34,001 nucleotides of DNA. Origin: Polyangiaceae bacterium (GTDB taxonomy: Bacteria > Myxococcota_A > Polyangia > Polyangiales > Polyangiaceae). Under the pieces are notes generated by a model that made no database searches, was not told the DNA's origin, and saw only the letters and a list, made by a program, of their open reading frames with translations. The DNA lies in assembly GCA_025937895.1 (NCBI GenBank), contig JAICQL010000070.1, forward strand, positions 1 through 34,001. The letters run 5' to 3'. Both the position numbers and the translations under genes were made by a program. Every line of letters begins with the position of its first letter. Within the stretch, counting starts at the first letter, position 1. Below are positions 6,861 to 14,770 of the stretch, piece by piece.

Positions 6861-8035
6861 AGCAATCTCCTCGAGCAAAGCCTGCCCTCTCGGCCCTGAT
6901 GGCCACCCTGGCGGGCAAGAGCATCCTGATCACCGGAGGCACTGGCTCCTTCGGCAGCGCCTTCGTGCGCGCCGTGCTGGAGCTGGGCAAGCCGCGCAAG
7001 GTGATCGTCTTCAGCCGCGACGAGCAGAAGCACCACGCGATGCAGAAGGCCTTCAGCGATCCGCGCATCCGCTTCTTCGTCGGCGACGTGCGCGATCAGG
7101 CCCGGCTGCGCCTGGCCTTGCGCGGCGTGAACTTCGTGATCCACGCCGCGGCCATGAAGCACGTGGATCTGTGCGAATACAATCCGCTGGAGGCGATCCA
7201 CACCAACATCACCGGTACGGTCAACCTGATCCAGGCGGCGCTGGACGCCGGAGTGGAGAAGGTGGTGGGCGTGTCCACGGACAAGGCCGTGGCCCCCATC
7301 AACCTGTACGGCGCGACCAAGCTGTGCATGGAGAAGCTGCTCACCGCGGCCAACTCGTACTCCGGCGACCTGGCCACCCGCTTCTGCTCGGTGCGCTACG
7401 GCAACGTGATGGGCAGCAACGGCAGCGTCATCCCGCTGTTTCTGCAGCAGCGCGAGCAGGGCCGCTTGACCATCACCGACGCGCGCATGACCCGCTTCTG
7501 GATCGAGATGGCCGACGCGGTGGCGCTGGTGCTGGAGGCGCTGGGCAGGATGCGCGGTGGCGAGATCTTCATCCCCAAGCTGCAGGCGGCCAGCGTCGAG
7601 CAGGTGGCCAGCACGCTCGCGCCAGGGGTGCCGCAGGCGGTGATCGGCATCCGCCCGGGCGAGAAGCTGCACGAGTGCCTGATGGGCCCGGAGGAGTGCC
7701 GGCGCGCCAGGGATCTGGGCCACCTGCTGGTGGTCGAGCCGGAGCACGTGGCCTGGAGCCGCGACAACAGCGAGCGCGGGGTCAGCCTGCCGGAGGAGTT
7801 CCACTACACCAGCGATCGCAGCGAGCTGCGCCTGGCTGACGGTGACGTGGCCTTGCTGTTGAGCCAGCACCTGGAGTCGGCGCGCCTGCAGCCGTCACCC
7901 GCCAGCGAGCGCAGCCCGCTCGCCAGTGGGGCGCAGCCCGCGCGCAGGCCGAGCGAGCTGCCGGTGCGCATGCCCAGCGAGCTACCCGCGCGCAGGCCGA
8001 GCGAGCTACCCTCGCGCTACCCCGGGGGAAATTGA
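6857..8035 (+). CDS. pseB: UDP-N-acetylglucosamine 4,6-dehydratase (inverting)
   Basis: PseB performs the first step of pseudaminic acid synthesis: NADP-dependent 4,6-dehydration of UDP-GlcNAc with C5 inversion. The ATG at 6857 overlaps the pseC stop (ATGA). The Rossmann motif is T-G-G-T-G-S-F-G-S-A-F near residue 23. A-A-M-K-H-V-D-L-C-E-Y-N-P-L-E-A is typical of PseB. The active site S-T-D-K-A-V-A-P-I-N-L-Y-G-A-T-K has Tyr151 and Lys155. G-E-K-L-H-E follows later. The predicted 392 residues exceed the usual about 330 because of a C-terminal low-complexity tail with three RPSELP-type repeats. The tail is unlikely to be catalytic. Its stop overlaps the pseI start by one nucleotide (TGATG). Confidence 0.92.
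   Translation: MKQSPRAKPALSALMATLAGKSILITGGTGSFGSAFVRAVLELGKPRKVIVFSRDEQKHHAMQKAFSDPRIRFFVGDVRDQARLRLALRGVNFVIHAAAMKHVDLCEYNPLEAIHTNITGTVNLIQAALDAGVEKVVGVSTDKAVAPINLYGATKLCMEKLLTAANSYSGDLATRFCSVRYGNVMGSNGSVIPLFLQQREQGRLTITDARMTRFWIEMADAVALVLEALGRMRGGEIFIPKLQAASVEQVASTLAPGVPQAVIGIRPGEKLHECLMGPEECRRARDLGHLLVVEPEHVAWSRDNSERGVSLPEEFHYTSDRSELRLADGDVALLLSQHLESARLQPSPASERSPLASGAQPARRPSELPVRMPSELPARRPSELPSRYPGGN
7943..8014 (+). repeat. 24-nt tandem repeat (3 copies) at the 3' end of pseB
   Basis: Three 24-nt units, each starting CGCAGGCCGAGCGAGCT or a close variant, encode three RPSELP/MPSELP repeats at the PseB C-terminus. The unit keeps frame, so copy-number change would alter only tail length. 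Confidence 0.85.
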
Positions 8036-9105
8036 TGCAGCCGTTCGCGATCGACACGCCGCGCGGCCCTCGCCGCATTGGCCCCGGCTGCCCGGTGTTC
8101 GTCGTGGCGGAGCTGTCGGGCAACCACAACGGTGACCTCGCGCGCGCCGAGGCGCTGGTGGACGCCGCCATCGACGCCGGCGCCGACGCCATCAAGCTCC
8201 AGACGTACACCGCCGACACCATGACCATCGACTGTGACAGCGAGCACTTTCGGGTCGAGCTGAACGAGGCCTGGGCGGGCCACACGCTGTACAGCCTGTA
8301 TCAGCTGGCGAGCACGCCCTGGGACTGGCAGCCGCGGCTCAAGGCCCGCGCCGAGGCGCGCGGGGTGCCGCTGTTCTCCTCGCCCTTCGACGCCAGCGCC
8401 GTCGACTTTCTGGAGGGCATGGCGGTGCCGCTGTACAAGGTGGCGTCCTTCGAGCTGGGTGACCTGGAGCTGCTGCGCAAGATCGGCTCGACCCACAAGC
8501 CCGTGATCATCTCGCGCGGCATGGCCACCGCCGAGGAGATCGCGCTCGCGCTGGAGACGCTGCGCGGCGCCGGCGCCCCCGCGATCGTGCTCTTGCACTG
8601 CGTGAGCGCGTACCCGGCGGCGCCCGAGGAGATGAACCTGCGCACCATCCCGGATCTGGCTCAGCGCTTCGGCGTGCTGTCCGGGCTCTCCGATCACACG
8701 CTCGGCACCTCGGTGGCAGTGGCCTCGGTGGCGCTCGGCGCCTGCGTGATCGAGAAGCACTTCACTCTGCGCCGCGCCGACGGCGACCCCGACGCGAGCT
8801 TCTCGCTGGAGCCGGCCGAGCTCGCCCAGCTGGTCGAGCAGGTGCGAGAGGTGAGCGCGGCGCTCGGCCAGCCCAGCTACGAGCCCGGCGCCAAGGAGCG
8901 GCAGGCGCGCGCCTATCGCCGCTCGCTGTTCGTGGTGGAGGACATCCAGGCGGGTGAGCTGCTCACCCCGCGCAACGTGCGGGTGATCCGCCCCGGTCAC
9001 GGGCTGGCGCCCGCGTATCTGAGCGCGGTGCTGGGCCAGCGCGCAACGGTGGCGCTGCGCCGCGGCACGCCGTTGCGGCGCGAGCACGTCAGCGGTCTGA
9101 GCTGA
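8035..9105 (+). CDS. pseI: Pseudaminic acid synthase
   Basis: PseI condenses 2,4-diacetamido-2,4,6-trideoxy-L-altrose with phosphoenolpyruvate to form pseudaminic acid. ATG 8035 overlaps the pseB stop and follows a GGGGGAA ribosome site. The N-terminal NeuB barrel begins F-V-V-A-E-L-S-G-N-H-N-G-D and continues A-G-A-D-A-I-K-L-Q-T-Y-T. F-S-S-P-F-D, Y-K-V-A-S-F-E and L-S-D-H-T-L-G-T follow. The E-K-H-F-T-L-R-R-A-D-G-D-P-D-A-S-F-S-L-E-P stretch, especially the SFSLEP end, fits PseI better than sialic acid synthase NeuB. A C-terminal SAF (antifreeze-like) domain starts near R-R-S-L-F-V-V-E-D-I-Q-A-G-E. The 356-residue length is normal. Confidence 0.92.
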   Translation: MQPFAIDTPRGPRRIGPGCPVFVVAELSGNHNGDLARAEALVDAAIDAGADAIKLQTYTADTMTIDCDSEHFRVELNEAWAGHTLYSLYQLASTPWDWQPRLKARAEARGVPLFSSPFDASAVDFLEGMAVPLYKVASFELGDLELLRKIGSTHKPVIISRGMATAEEIALALETLRGAGAPAIVLLHCVSAYPAAPEEMNLRTIPDLAQRFGVLSGLSDHTLGTSVAVASVALGACVIEKHFTLRRADGDPDASFSLEPAELAQLVEQVREVSAALGQPSYEPGAKERQARAYRRSLFVVEDIQAGELLTPRNVRVIRPGHGLAPAYLSAVLGQRATVALRRGTPLRREHVSGLS

Positions 9106-9116
9106 AGGTTGCCGGG

Positions 9117-10958
9117 GTGGGCCAGCCGTCGCTCCTCGTGATCGTGCAGGCGCGGCTGAGCTCGTCGCGGCTGCCGGGCAAGGTCCTGCTCGAACTCGCC
9201 GGCAGGAGCCTGCTCGGCCACCTGCTCACCCGCGTCCAGCGCTCGACCTTTGCGCATCGGCTGCTGGTCGCCACCACCACGCAGCCGGCGGACGAGCGCG
9301 TGGCGGCCGAGGCACGGCGCTTCGGCGCGCTCGTGGTGCGCGGCTCGGAGTCGGACGTGCTGTCGCGCTTCGCCAGCGCGCTCGCCGCACACCCGGCGCA
9401 GGTGGTGGTGCGGCTGACCGCCGATAACCCACTGCTCGACCCGGGCGAGCTGGACCGTGTCATCGGCGAGTTTCTCGCCCGCCGCGGTGGCCCCGGCGAG
9501 GTGGACTACGCCACCAATCACACCCTCGATGGCGGCCGGCCGCCGCTCGGGCTCGACGTGGAGGTGTGCAGCGCGCAGGCGCTGGAGAGGGCCGCGCGCG
9601 AGGCCAGCGAGCCCGGTGATCGCGAGCACGTGATGCCGTACTTGTACCGGGTGCCGGGGCGCTTTCGCGTGCTGCGCACGGCGTATCCGCAGCCCGAGCG
9701 CCTGCGCCATCGGCTGACCGTGGACACGCCCGAAGACCTGCAGCTGCTGCGCGCACTGTTCGGCGCGCTGGGCCCGGACCCGTCGATCGCCGAGGTGACT
9801 CGCTACCTCGATGGGCACCCGGAGCTCGCCGCGCTCAACGCGGGGGTCGTGCAGCGCGGCGCGGAGAGCGAGCACGCCCTGCGCTGCCGGCGGGTTGCCG
9901 GTCGCTGGTTGCTCGGACGCGCCGACGCCTCCGCCGCGACGGGCTACGGCCATGCCGTGCGCATTGCCACCCTGCTCGAGGCCTGGACCGAGCTGGGCGG
10001 CCGCGCGCTGTTCGTCGGGCGCGGGCTGCAGGGCAGCCTGGCGGCGCGCCTGAGCGCCGCAAACGTCCAGCTCGAGGCGCCGGAGGCGGCTACGACACAG
10101 GCGGAGCTCGTGGCCTTGCTCGAGCGCGCCCGCGCGCAGCCCGCGGCGGCGCTGGCCATCGACGGCTACGGCTTTACCCCCGATTATCACCGCGCGCTCG
10201 CCGAGCGGCTGCCGCTGCTCGCCCTGGACGATCTGGCGGCGCAGCCCGCCGTGGCGGACCTGATCGTGAACCAGAACCTGGGCTTCGCTGCGGCGCGCTA
10301 CGGCGCGCTGCAGCCCGGCCAGCGCGTGCTCGCGGGCGCGCCCTACGTGCTCCTGCGCCGGGGCCTGCGCCAGCTGCTCGGTGCGCGCGGCTCCGCGGCG
10401 CCGGGCGGCGAGCGCAAGGTTGTGGCCGTGGCGCTCGGCGGCTCCGATCCGCTCGGCAAGAGCGAGCCGCTGGCAGCGGCGCTGCTCGTAGCGCTGCCCG
10501 AGGTGGAGGTCTCGCTGATCGTGGGCCCCGGCGTGCCCGCCGAGCGGCGCCAGCGGCTGCGCGAGCTCGCGGCGCGCGGCGCGCGGCTGCAGCTGGTGGA
10601 GGACCCGCCCGAGCTCGGCGAGTGCCTGCTGCGCGCCGAGCTCTTGCTGTGCGCAGCCGGGGTGACCGCCTGGGAGGCGCTGGCGCTGGGGGTGCCGGTG
10701 GTGCTGCTGAAGGTGGCCGACAACCAGCGGGTGGTGGCCGAGCCCCTGCTCGCACACGGCGCGGCTCTCGACGCGGGCTGGGCCGACGAGGGGGCGCCCG
10801 CGCGCGCCGCGGAGCTCAGCGCGCGGCTGCTCGCCAGCCCGAGCTCGCGCGAGCAGCTGGTCAGCGCAGGCCGCGGCTTGATCGACGGCCGCGGCGTGTG
10901 GCGGGTCATCGACGCGCTGCTCGACCTGCTGGACCGCAAGGCTGCGACATGGTCGTGA
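9117..10958 (+). CDS. SpsF-type cytidylyltransferase fused to PseG UDP-sugar hydrolase
   Basis: The 613-residue protein, starting at GTG 9117 after a GAAGG site, has two enzyme domains. Residues about 1-245 are a nucleotidyltransferase of the SpsF type (I-V-Q-A-R-L-S-S-S-R-L-P-G-K-V-L, R-L-T-A-D-N-P-L-L, R-L-T-V-D-T-P-E-D-L). It is predicted to make CMP-pseudaminic acid. Residues about 265-610 are PseG, which removes UDP from UDP-2,4-diacetamido-2,4,6-trideoxy-altrose. They begin with R-A-D-A-S-A-A-T-G-Y-G-H-A-V-R, where His279 matches the catalytic His. N-Q-N-L-G and a C-terminal A-A-G-V-T-A-W-E-A-L-A-L-G-V-P motif with D-N-Q follow. PseG acts before PseI and the cytidylyltransferase after it, so the fusion joins non-consecutive steps. 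No separate NeuA-like PseF is in the window. Confidence 0.88.
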   Translation: MGQPSLLVIVQARLSSSRLPGKVLLELAGRSLLGHLLTRVQRSTFAHRLLVATTTQPADERVAAEARRFGALVVRGSESDVLSRFASALAAHPAQVVVRLTADNPLLDPGELDRVIGEFLARRGGPGEVDYATNHTLDGGRPPLGLDVEVCSAQALERAAREASEPGDREHVMPYLYRVPGRFRVLRTAYPQPERLRHRLTVDTPEDLQLLRALFGALGPDPSIAEVTRYLDGHPELAALNAGVVQRGAESEHALRCRRVAGRWLLGRADASAATGYGHAVRIATLLEAWTELGGRALFVGRGLQGSLAARLSAANVQLEAPEAATTQAELVALLERARAQPAAALAIDGYGFTPDYHRALAERLPLLALDDLAAQPAVADLIVNQNLGFAAARYGALQPGQRVLAGAPYVLLRRGLRQLLGARGSAAPGGERKVVAVALGGSDPLGKSEPLAAALLVALPEVEVSLIVGPGVPAERRQRLRELAARGARLQLVEDPPELGECLLRAELLLCAAGVTAWEALALGVPVVLLKVADNQRVVAEPLLAHGAALDAGWADEGAPARAAELSARLLASPSSREQLVSAGRGLIDGRGVWRVIDALLDLLDRKAATWS

Positions 10959-11434
10959 GCTTGCGCGCGGCCACTGCCGGCGATCTCGAGCTCACCTTTG
11001 GCTGGGCGAATGACCTCGAGACGCGCGCCGCCTCCTTCCACGGCGCCACCATCGAGCGCGGCGAGCACGAGCGCTGGCTGCGGAGCGCCATCAGCGGCGA
11101 GCGCCGGCTGTTGTTCATCGCCGAGCGCGCGGGCGTGCCGGTGGGCGTGCTGCGCATCGAGCGCCAGTCGGCAGAGCGCGCCGAGCTGGGCATCACGGTG
11201 GCGCCGGAGCAGCGCGGCCAGGGCCTGGCCGTGCAAGTGCTGCAAGCCGGGGTGGAGCGCGCGCGCGAGCTGGGGCTGAAGCTGCTGTTGGCCCGCATCC
11301 GCCCTGACAACCTGCGCAGCCTGCAGAGCTTCGCCCGCGCGGGCTTCCTGCTCGTGGGGCGCGAGCTCGTGCAGGGGCAGCCGGCCCTCTGCTACGAGCT
11401 CCGCCTGGAGAGCCCGCCCAGCTCGAGCCGTTGA
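10949..11434 (+). CDS. pseH: GNAT N-acetyltransferase of the pseudaminic acid pathway
   Basis: PseH acetylates the 4-amino group of the PseC product using acetyl-CoA. The 161-residue GNAT protein starts with L-R-A-A-T-A-G-D-L-E-L-T-F-G-W-A-N-D. It then has the acetyl-CoA pyrophosphate loop E-Q-R-G-Q-G-L-A near residue 90 and the C-terminal N-L-R-S-L-Q-S-F-A-R-A-G-F motif. GNAT sequence alone does not prove the substrate. The assignment rests on its place as last gene of a pse operon otherwise lacking this step, with a 10-nt overlap with the fusion gene. With it, all six predicted activities from UDP-GlcNAc to CMP-pseudaminic acid are present. Confidence 0.82.
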   Translation: MVVSLRAATAGDLELTFGWANDLETRAASFHGATIERGEHERWLRSAISGERRLLFIAERAGVPVGVLRIERQSAERAELGITVAPEQRGQGLAVQVLQAGVERARELGLKLLLARIRPDNLRSLQSFARAGFLLVGRELVQGQPALCYELRLESPPSSSR

Positions 11435-11488
11435 TCACTGCGCGACACGCGCTGGCCAGCCCCGATCCTCCGTGTTATCGGGCGGATC

Positions 11489-12922
11489 ATGCGTATCGCG
11501 GGTGGTGGGGCGGTTCTTTCTCTTCTCCTGGCGCTGAGCGCGTGCGGCTCGGACGATGACTCGAGCGAGCCGCTCGTGCCCATGATTGCGCCGCTGCGCG
11601 AGCGCCCGGAGGGCGCGCTCAGCTGGCAACCGTGCGGCGAGCTGGAGTGTGCCAGCCTGGAGGTGCCGCTCGATCACCAGGATCCCGCGCTGGGCAGCGT
11701 GAGCCTCGCGCTCAACCGCGTTCGCTCCAGCGATGCAGCGGGTTACCGCGGGGTGGTGCTGCTCAACCCGGGTGGCCCGGGCGCGTCGGGCAAGGTCTTC
11801 GTGGCAGGCTCGGCGGCAGCGCTGCGCACCATCCTGCCCGGCTTCGACTTCATCGGCTTTGATCCGCGCGGCACCGGCGACAGCCAGGCGCTCGACTGCG
11901 ACATCCCCGCCGGCGATGCCATCAATGCGCTGCTGGAGGAGGGCTCGACCGGCTACCTGCGCGAGGTCGAGGAGGCCAGCCGTGACTGCGCGGCGCGCTC
12001 GGGGCCACTGTTCGAGCACCTGGGCAGCAACCAGGTGGTGGCCGACATCGAGCGCATGCGCGAGGCGCTGGGCGAGGAGGAGATCAACTTCATCGGCATC
12101 TCGTACGGTACTCGCCTGGGCCAGCTGTACGCGCTGCTGTACCCCGAGCACACGCGCGCCGTGGTGCTGGACGCACCGGTGGGGCCCGTGCCCGATCTGC
12201 GCCTGCAGACGGAGAGCCAGTTCGCAGCACTGCTGGAGCTGCAGCAGGAGTTCTTTGCCGACTGCACGGCGGGAGTGCTGCGCTGCCCGCCCGAGCCCCA
12301 GGCGGTGTTCGAGGCGATGTTCATGGACGGCGAGCTGCCGGGGCTATTGCAGTTCGCGCGCGCCAACTGGAAGCTGCTGCTGGGCTCCGGCGCCGGGCGC
12401 GAGCTGGCCGCCACCAGCCTGCGCGTGTACGCGGGTGAGGAGCCTCCGCCGGAGATGATGGCGGGCATGGCGGCCGCTGCCGAGGTGGTGCCCACCCTCA
12501 ACACGGGCGCCAATCTGACCACCAACTGCGCCGATGATGCCAGCGCCCCGCTGACGCCTGCGGCCGCGGACGAGCTGTTCAGCTCGTACATCCGCCGCTC
12601 GCCACAGTTCGCGCTGGGCGGGCTGTCGGCGCTGACCTGCAGTGGCTGGCAGGTGCCGCGCGATCCATTGCCGCGGCTGGAGTTCGAGCCGCGGGTACCA
12701 CCGCTCGTGATCGGCGGCACGCGCGACATCCTGACCCCGTACGAGCTGGCGCAGGACACGGTGTCGGTCATGGAGGGCGCCGCGCTGCTCACCAGCGAGC
12801 ACTACGGGCACTCCGCGCTCAGCTTCGGCTCGCTCTGCGTCTTCCAGCACCTGCGGCGGTATCTGGACACCCTGGTGCTGCCGCGCGCGGGTGCTCGCTG
12901 TGAGCCGCCGCCTTCGCGATGA
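11489..12922 (+). CDS. Secreted alpha/beta-hydrolase lipoprotein, S33 / tripeptidyl-aminopeptidase-like
   Basis: The predicted 477-residue protein starts with a lipoprotein signal (L-S-L-L-L-A-L-S-A-C-G-S), so it is probably anchored in the envelope. The fold is alpha/beta hydrolase. The oxyanion region is L-N-P-G-G-P-G-A-S-G and the family motif F-D-P-R-G-T-G-D-S is present. The nucleophile elbow G-I-S-Y-G gives Ser205. The acid is probably Asp413 in G-G-T-R-D-I-L-T-P and the base His441 in Y-G-H-S-A-L. The C-terminal third resembles the TAP-like domain of Streptomyces tripeptidyl aminopeptidases. It likely removes short N-terminal peptides or hydrolyses small amides or esters. It lies 54 nt after pseH, and its role is probably unrelated to sugar synthesis. 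Its stop overlaps the 5' part of the next gene. Confidence 0.87.
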   Translation: MRIAGGGAVLSLLLALSACGSDDDSSEPLVPMIAPLRERPEGALSWQPCGELECASLEVPLDHQDPALGSVSLALNRVRSSDAAGYRGVVLLNPGGPGASGKVFVAGSAAALRTILPGFDFIGFDPRGTGDSQALDCDIPAGDAINALLEEGSTGYLREVEEASRDCAARSGPLFEHLGSNQVVADIERMREALGEEEINFIGISYGTRLGQLYALLYPEHTRAVVLDAPVGPVPDLRLQTESQFAALLELQQEFFADCTAGVLRCPPEPQAVFEAMFMDGELPGLLQFARANWKLLLGSGAGRELAATSLRVYAGEEPPPEMMAGMAAAAEVVPTLNTGANLTTNCADDASAPLTPAAADELFSSYIRRSPQFALGGLSALTCSGWQVPRDPLPRLEFEPRVPPLVIGGTRDILTPYELAQDTVSVMEGAALLTSEHYGHSALSFGSLCVFQHLRRYLDTLVLPRAGARCEPPPSR

Positions 12923-14180
12923 GGCGCTCGCGGCGGGTGCCGTGCGCTGTGCTCCTGGCGCTGTGCTCCTGGGGCTGTGCTCCAGGCGCTGTGCTCCAGG
13001 CGCTGTGCTCCTGGCGCTGAGCCTGCTGGCGTGTGGCGCGCCGCGCGCTGCGGACGCCGAGGGGGCTCATTCTAGAGCCAGTAAGGGTCCGGTCAGCGCC
13101 GAGCCCCTCCCGCCTCTCCGACTCGAGCTGATCGACGATTTCAATCCGCCGCGGCCGCCCGCCGAACGCACCGGGGCCGAGCCGGCGGCGGCCTGGGATG
13201 CGGCGCTCGGCGGGCTCTCGGGCTTGCACTACGTCGAGCGCGAGCAGCGGCTGTATGCGGTGTCGGACGATGCGCGGCGCTACCCGCCGCGGCTGTACAC
13301 GTTCCGGGTGGAGCTGGGGCGGCAGTCGCTGCGCGTGCTGCCGGAACGGGTGCTGCCGCTGCGCGAGGCCGCGCCGAGCGGGCTGCTCGAGGCGATCGAC
13401 GCGGAGGCGCTCACCGGCGATGGCGAGCGGCTGTTCTTGGGCATCGAGGGGCACGAGGATCGGCCCGAGCAGCTGCAGTCGCGCGTGCTCGAGCTGCGCC
13501 CCGACGGCATGCTCACCGGGGAGCTGCCGGTGCCGGAGGATTTTCTGCCGGCGCCCGCCGGGCAGCCGCCGCGCGGGACGCGCCCGAACCGGGGCATCGA
13601 GGGGCTGGCGCTGTCGCCGGGCGGGCGCTTCTTGTGGGCGATCAGCGAGTCTTCGCTGGAGCAGGACGGGCCGGAGGCGGACTTCGAGCACGGGGCCAGG
13701 CTGCGGGTGTGCCGCTGGGACCTCGGCGCCGGTGGCACACCGCTGCAACGGGCGGCGCCGGCGCAGTACCTGTACCCGGCGGACCCGGCGGCCCCGCGCC
13801 CGCCCGCAGGTGGCCAGTGCCTGAGCTGCAGCGGCGTGTCGGAGCTGGTGGCGCTGGACGAGCAGCGGCTCCTGGTGCTGGAGCGCTCGTACGTGGAGCC
13901 CCGTCCGGACGAGCGCGGCCGCAACGTGCTCCGGATCTTCGAGGTGACGGTGCCGCCCGCTGCGGCAGCGGGCCCGCCGGTGCTGCTGAGCAAGCGCCTG
14001 GTGCTGGATCTCGACTGGGTGGTCTCACGCTTTGATGCCGGGCTGCAGCTGCTCGACAACTTCGAGGGCATGACGCTCGGGCCGCGCTCGGCCAGCGGTG
14101 CGCAGACCTTGCTGCTGGTCAGCGACGACAACTTCAGCCGTCGTCAGCGCACCGTCTTTCTGGCCTTCGAGCTGCGCTGA
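12891..14180 (+). CDS. Phytase-like (esterase-like) domain lipoprotein with a repeat-disrupted 5' end
   Basis: Residues about 100-429 match the 'esterase-like activity of phytase' beta-propeller family. The family phrases are L-S-G-L-H-Y-V...L-Y-A-V-S-D-D, I-E-G-L-A-L-S-P-G-G-R-F-L-W-A-I-S-E, and N-F-E-G-M-T-L-G-P with L-L-L-V-S-D-D-N-F. The mature protein follows a lipobox (L-S-L-L-A-C-G). The start is problematic. In-frame GTG codons at 12891, 12900 and 12942 all give a signal region interrupted by Arg and Cys. The well-placed ATG at 12919, which overlaps the upstream stop as ATGA, reads a clean signal-like start but runs into a stop at 13018-13020. Five 14-nt repeats lie between. Loss of one unit would join that ATG to the mature frame, so expression may be phase-variable. 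Confidence 0.82.
   Translation: MLAVSRRLRDEALAAGAVRCAPGAVLLGLCSRRCAPGAVLLALSLLACGAPRAADAEGAHSRASKGPVSAEPLPPLRLELIDDFNPPRPPAERTGAEPAAAWDAALGGLSGLHYVEREQRLYAVSDDARRYPPRLYTFRVELGRQSLRVLPERVLPLREAAPSGLLEAIDAEALTGDGERLFLGIEGHEDRPEQLQSRVLELRPDGMLTGELPVPEDFLPAPAGQPPRGTRPNRGIEGLALSPGGRFLWAISESSLEQDGPEADFEHGARLRVCRWDLGAGGTPLQRAAPAQYLYPADPAAPRPPAGGQCLSCSGVSELVALDEQRLLVLERSYVEPRPDERGRNVLRIFEVTVPPAAAAGPPVLLSKRLVLDLDWVVSRFDAGLQLLDNFEGMTLGPRSASGAQTLLLVSDDNFSRRQRTVFLAFELR
12944..13013 (+). repeat. 14-nt tandem repeat (5 copies) in a signal-peptide region
   Basis: Five adjacent units of GCGCTGTGCTCCTG are present, with T-to-A changes in units 3 and 4 and a C-to-G change in unit 3. The 70-nt array lies at the very 5' end of the phytase-like lipoprotein gene. 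Fourteen is not a multiple of three, so each gain or loss changes the reading frame of everything downstream. Confidence 0.9.
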
Positions 14181-14713
14181 GCTCTGGCGGCGCGGGCGGC
14201 GGACGGAGCGGCTGCGCTCTCGGCGCCGGGCAGCTCCAGGCTGGCCAGGATCGCGAGCAACGCCTCGCGCAGCTGGGCCATGGTCTGCTCGCCCACTCGC
14301 TCGGCAAGCTCGTGCTCCATGCGCTGCAGCAGCGCGAGGCCCAGGAGCAGCTCCTGCCGGCCCTGTGCGGTGAACACCACCCGCCGCGCGCGCGCGTCCT
14401 GCTCGTCCGGCACGCGCGCCATCACGCCCAGCGCCTCCAGATCGTCCACCAGCTGCGAGGTGGCCTGCTTGCTCACGCCCAGGCGCTGCGCCAGCTCCGT
14501 GATGCGGGTGCCGGTCAGATCCACGTGCGGCAGCAAGCTGGTGTGCGCGCGGCGCAGCGGCGGGCGACCCGTCTCGCGCGCGGCGCGCGCCAGCGCCTGC
14601 TCGTCCAGCAGGCGCGCGGCCTTGAAGAGCAGCTGCAGGGTGCTCGCGCGCTTGGCGGTCTCCAGCTGGGCGGTGAATGGCTGCGGGGTGGGGAGGGGCT
14701 TGGGCCGGGGCAT
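14144..14713 (-). CDS. MarR-family transcriptional regulator
   Basis: This 189-residue protein has a winged helix-turn-helix core. The recognition part is I-T-E-L-A-Q-R-L-G-V-S-K-Q-A-T-S-Q-L-V-D-D-L-E-A-L-G. A wing with D-E-Q-D-A-R-A-R-R-V-V-F-T follows, then a dimerisation helix, all typical of MarR. The N-terminus is Pro-rich and the C-terminus is an Ala/Arg/Lys-rich tail. The ATG at 14713 is only 12 nt from a large palindrome that also covers the 5' region of the divergent DUF4336 gene. It therefore probably represses both itself and that gene. The 3' end overlaps the phytase-like gene by 37 nt in convergent orientation. The ligand is unknown. Confidence 0.9.
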   Translation of the reverse strand: MPRPKPLPTPQPFTAQLETAKRASTLQLLFKAARLLDEQALARAARETGRPPLRRAHTSLLPHVDLTGTRITELAQRLGVSKQATSQLVDDLEALGVMARVPDEQDARARRVVFTAQGRQELLLGLALLQRMEHELAERVGEQTMAQLREALLAILASLELPGAESAAAPSAARAARAQRSSKARKTVR

Positions 14714-14725
14714 GCTGCGAATTTA

Positions 14726-14763
14726 GTCAAGCAGGATTGACAATATGGTCAACCGTGCTTGAC
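14726..14763. promoter_or_regulatory. 38-bp nested dyad operator, probable MarR binding site
   Basis: Two concentric perfect inverted repeats share one centre (14744/14745). The outer arms are GTCAAGCA (14726-14733) and TGCTTGAC (14756-14763). The inner arms are TTGAC (14737-14741) and GTCAA (14748-14752). GTCAA/TTGAC occurs four times, so the site could bind two dimers. It lies between the divergent starts at 14713 and 14771 and overlaps possible TTGAC -35 elements. Confidence 0.8.
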
Positions 14764-14770
14764 TGATGGC

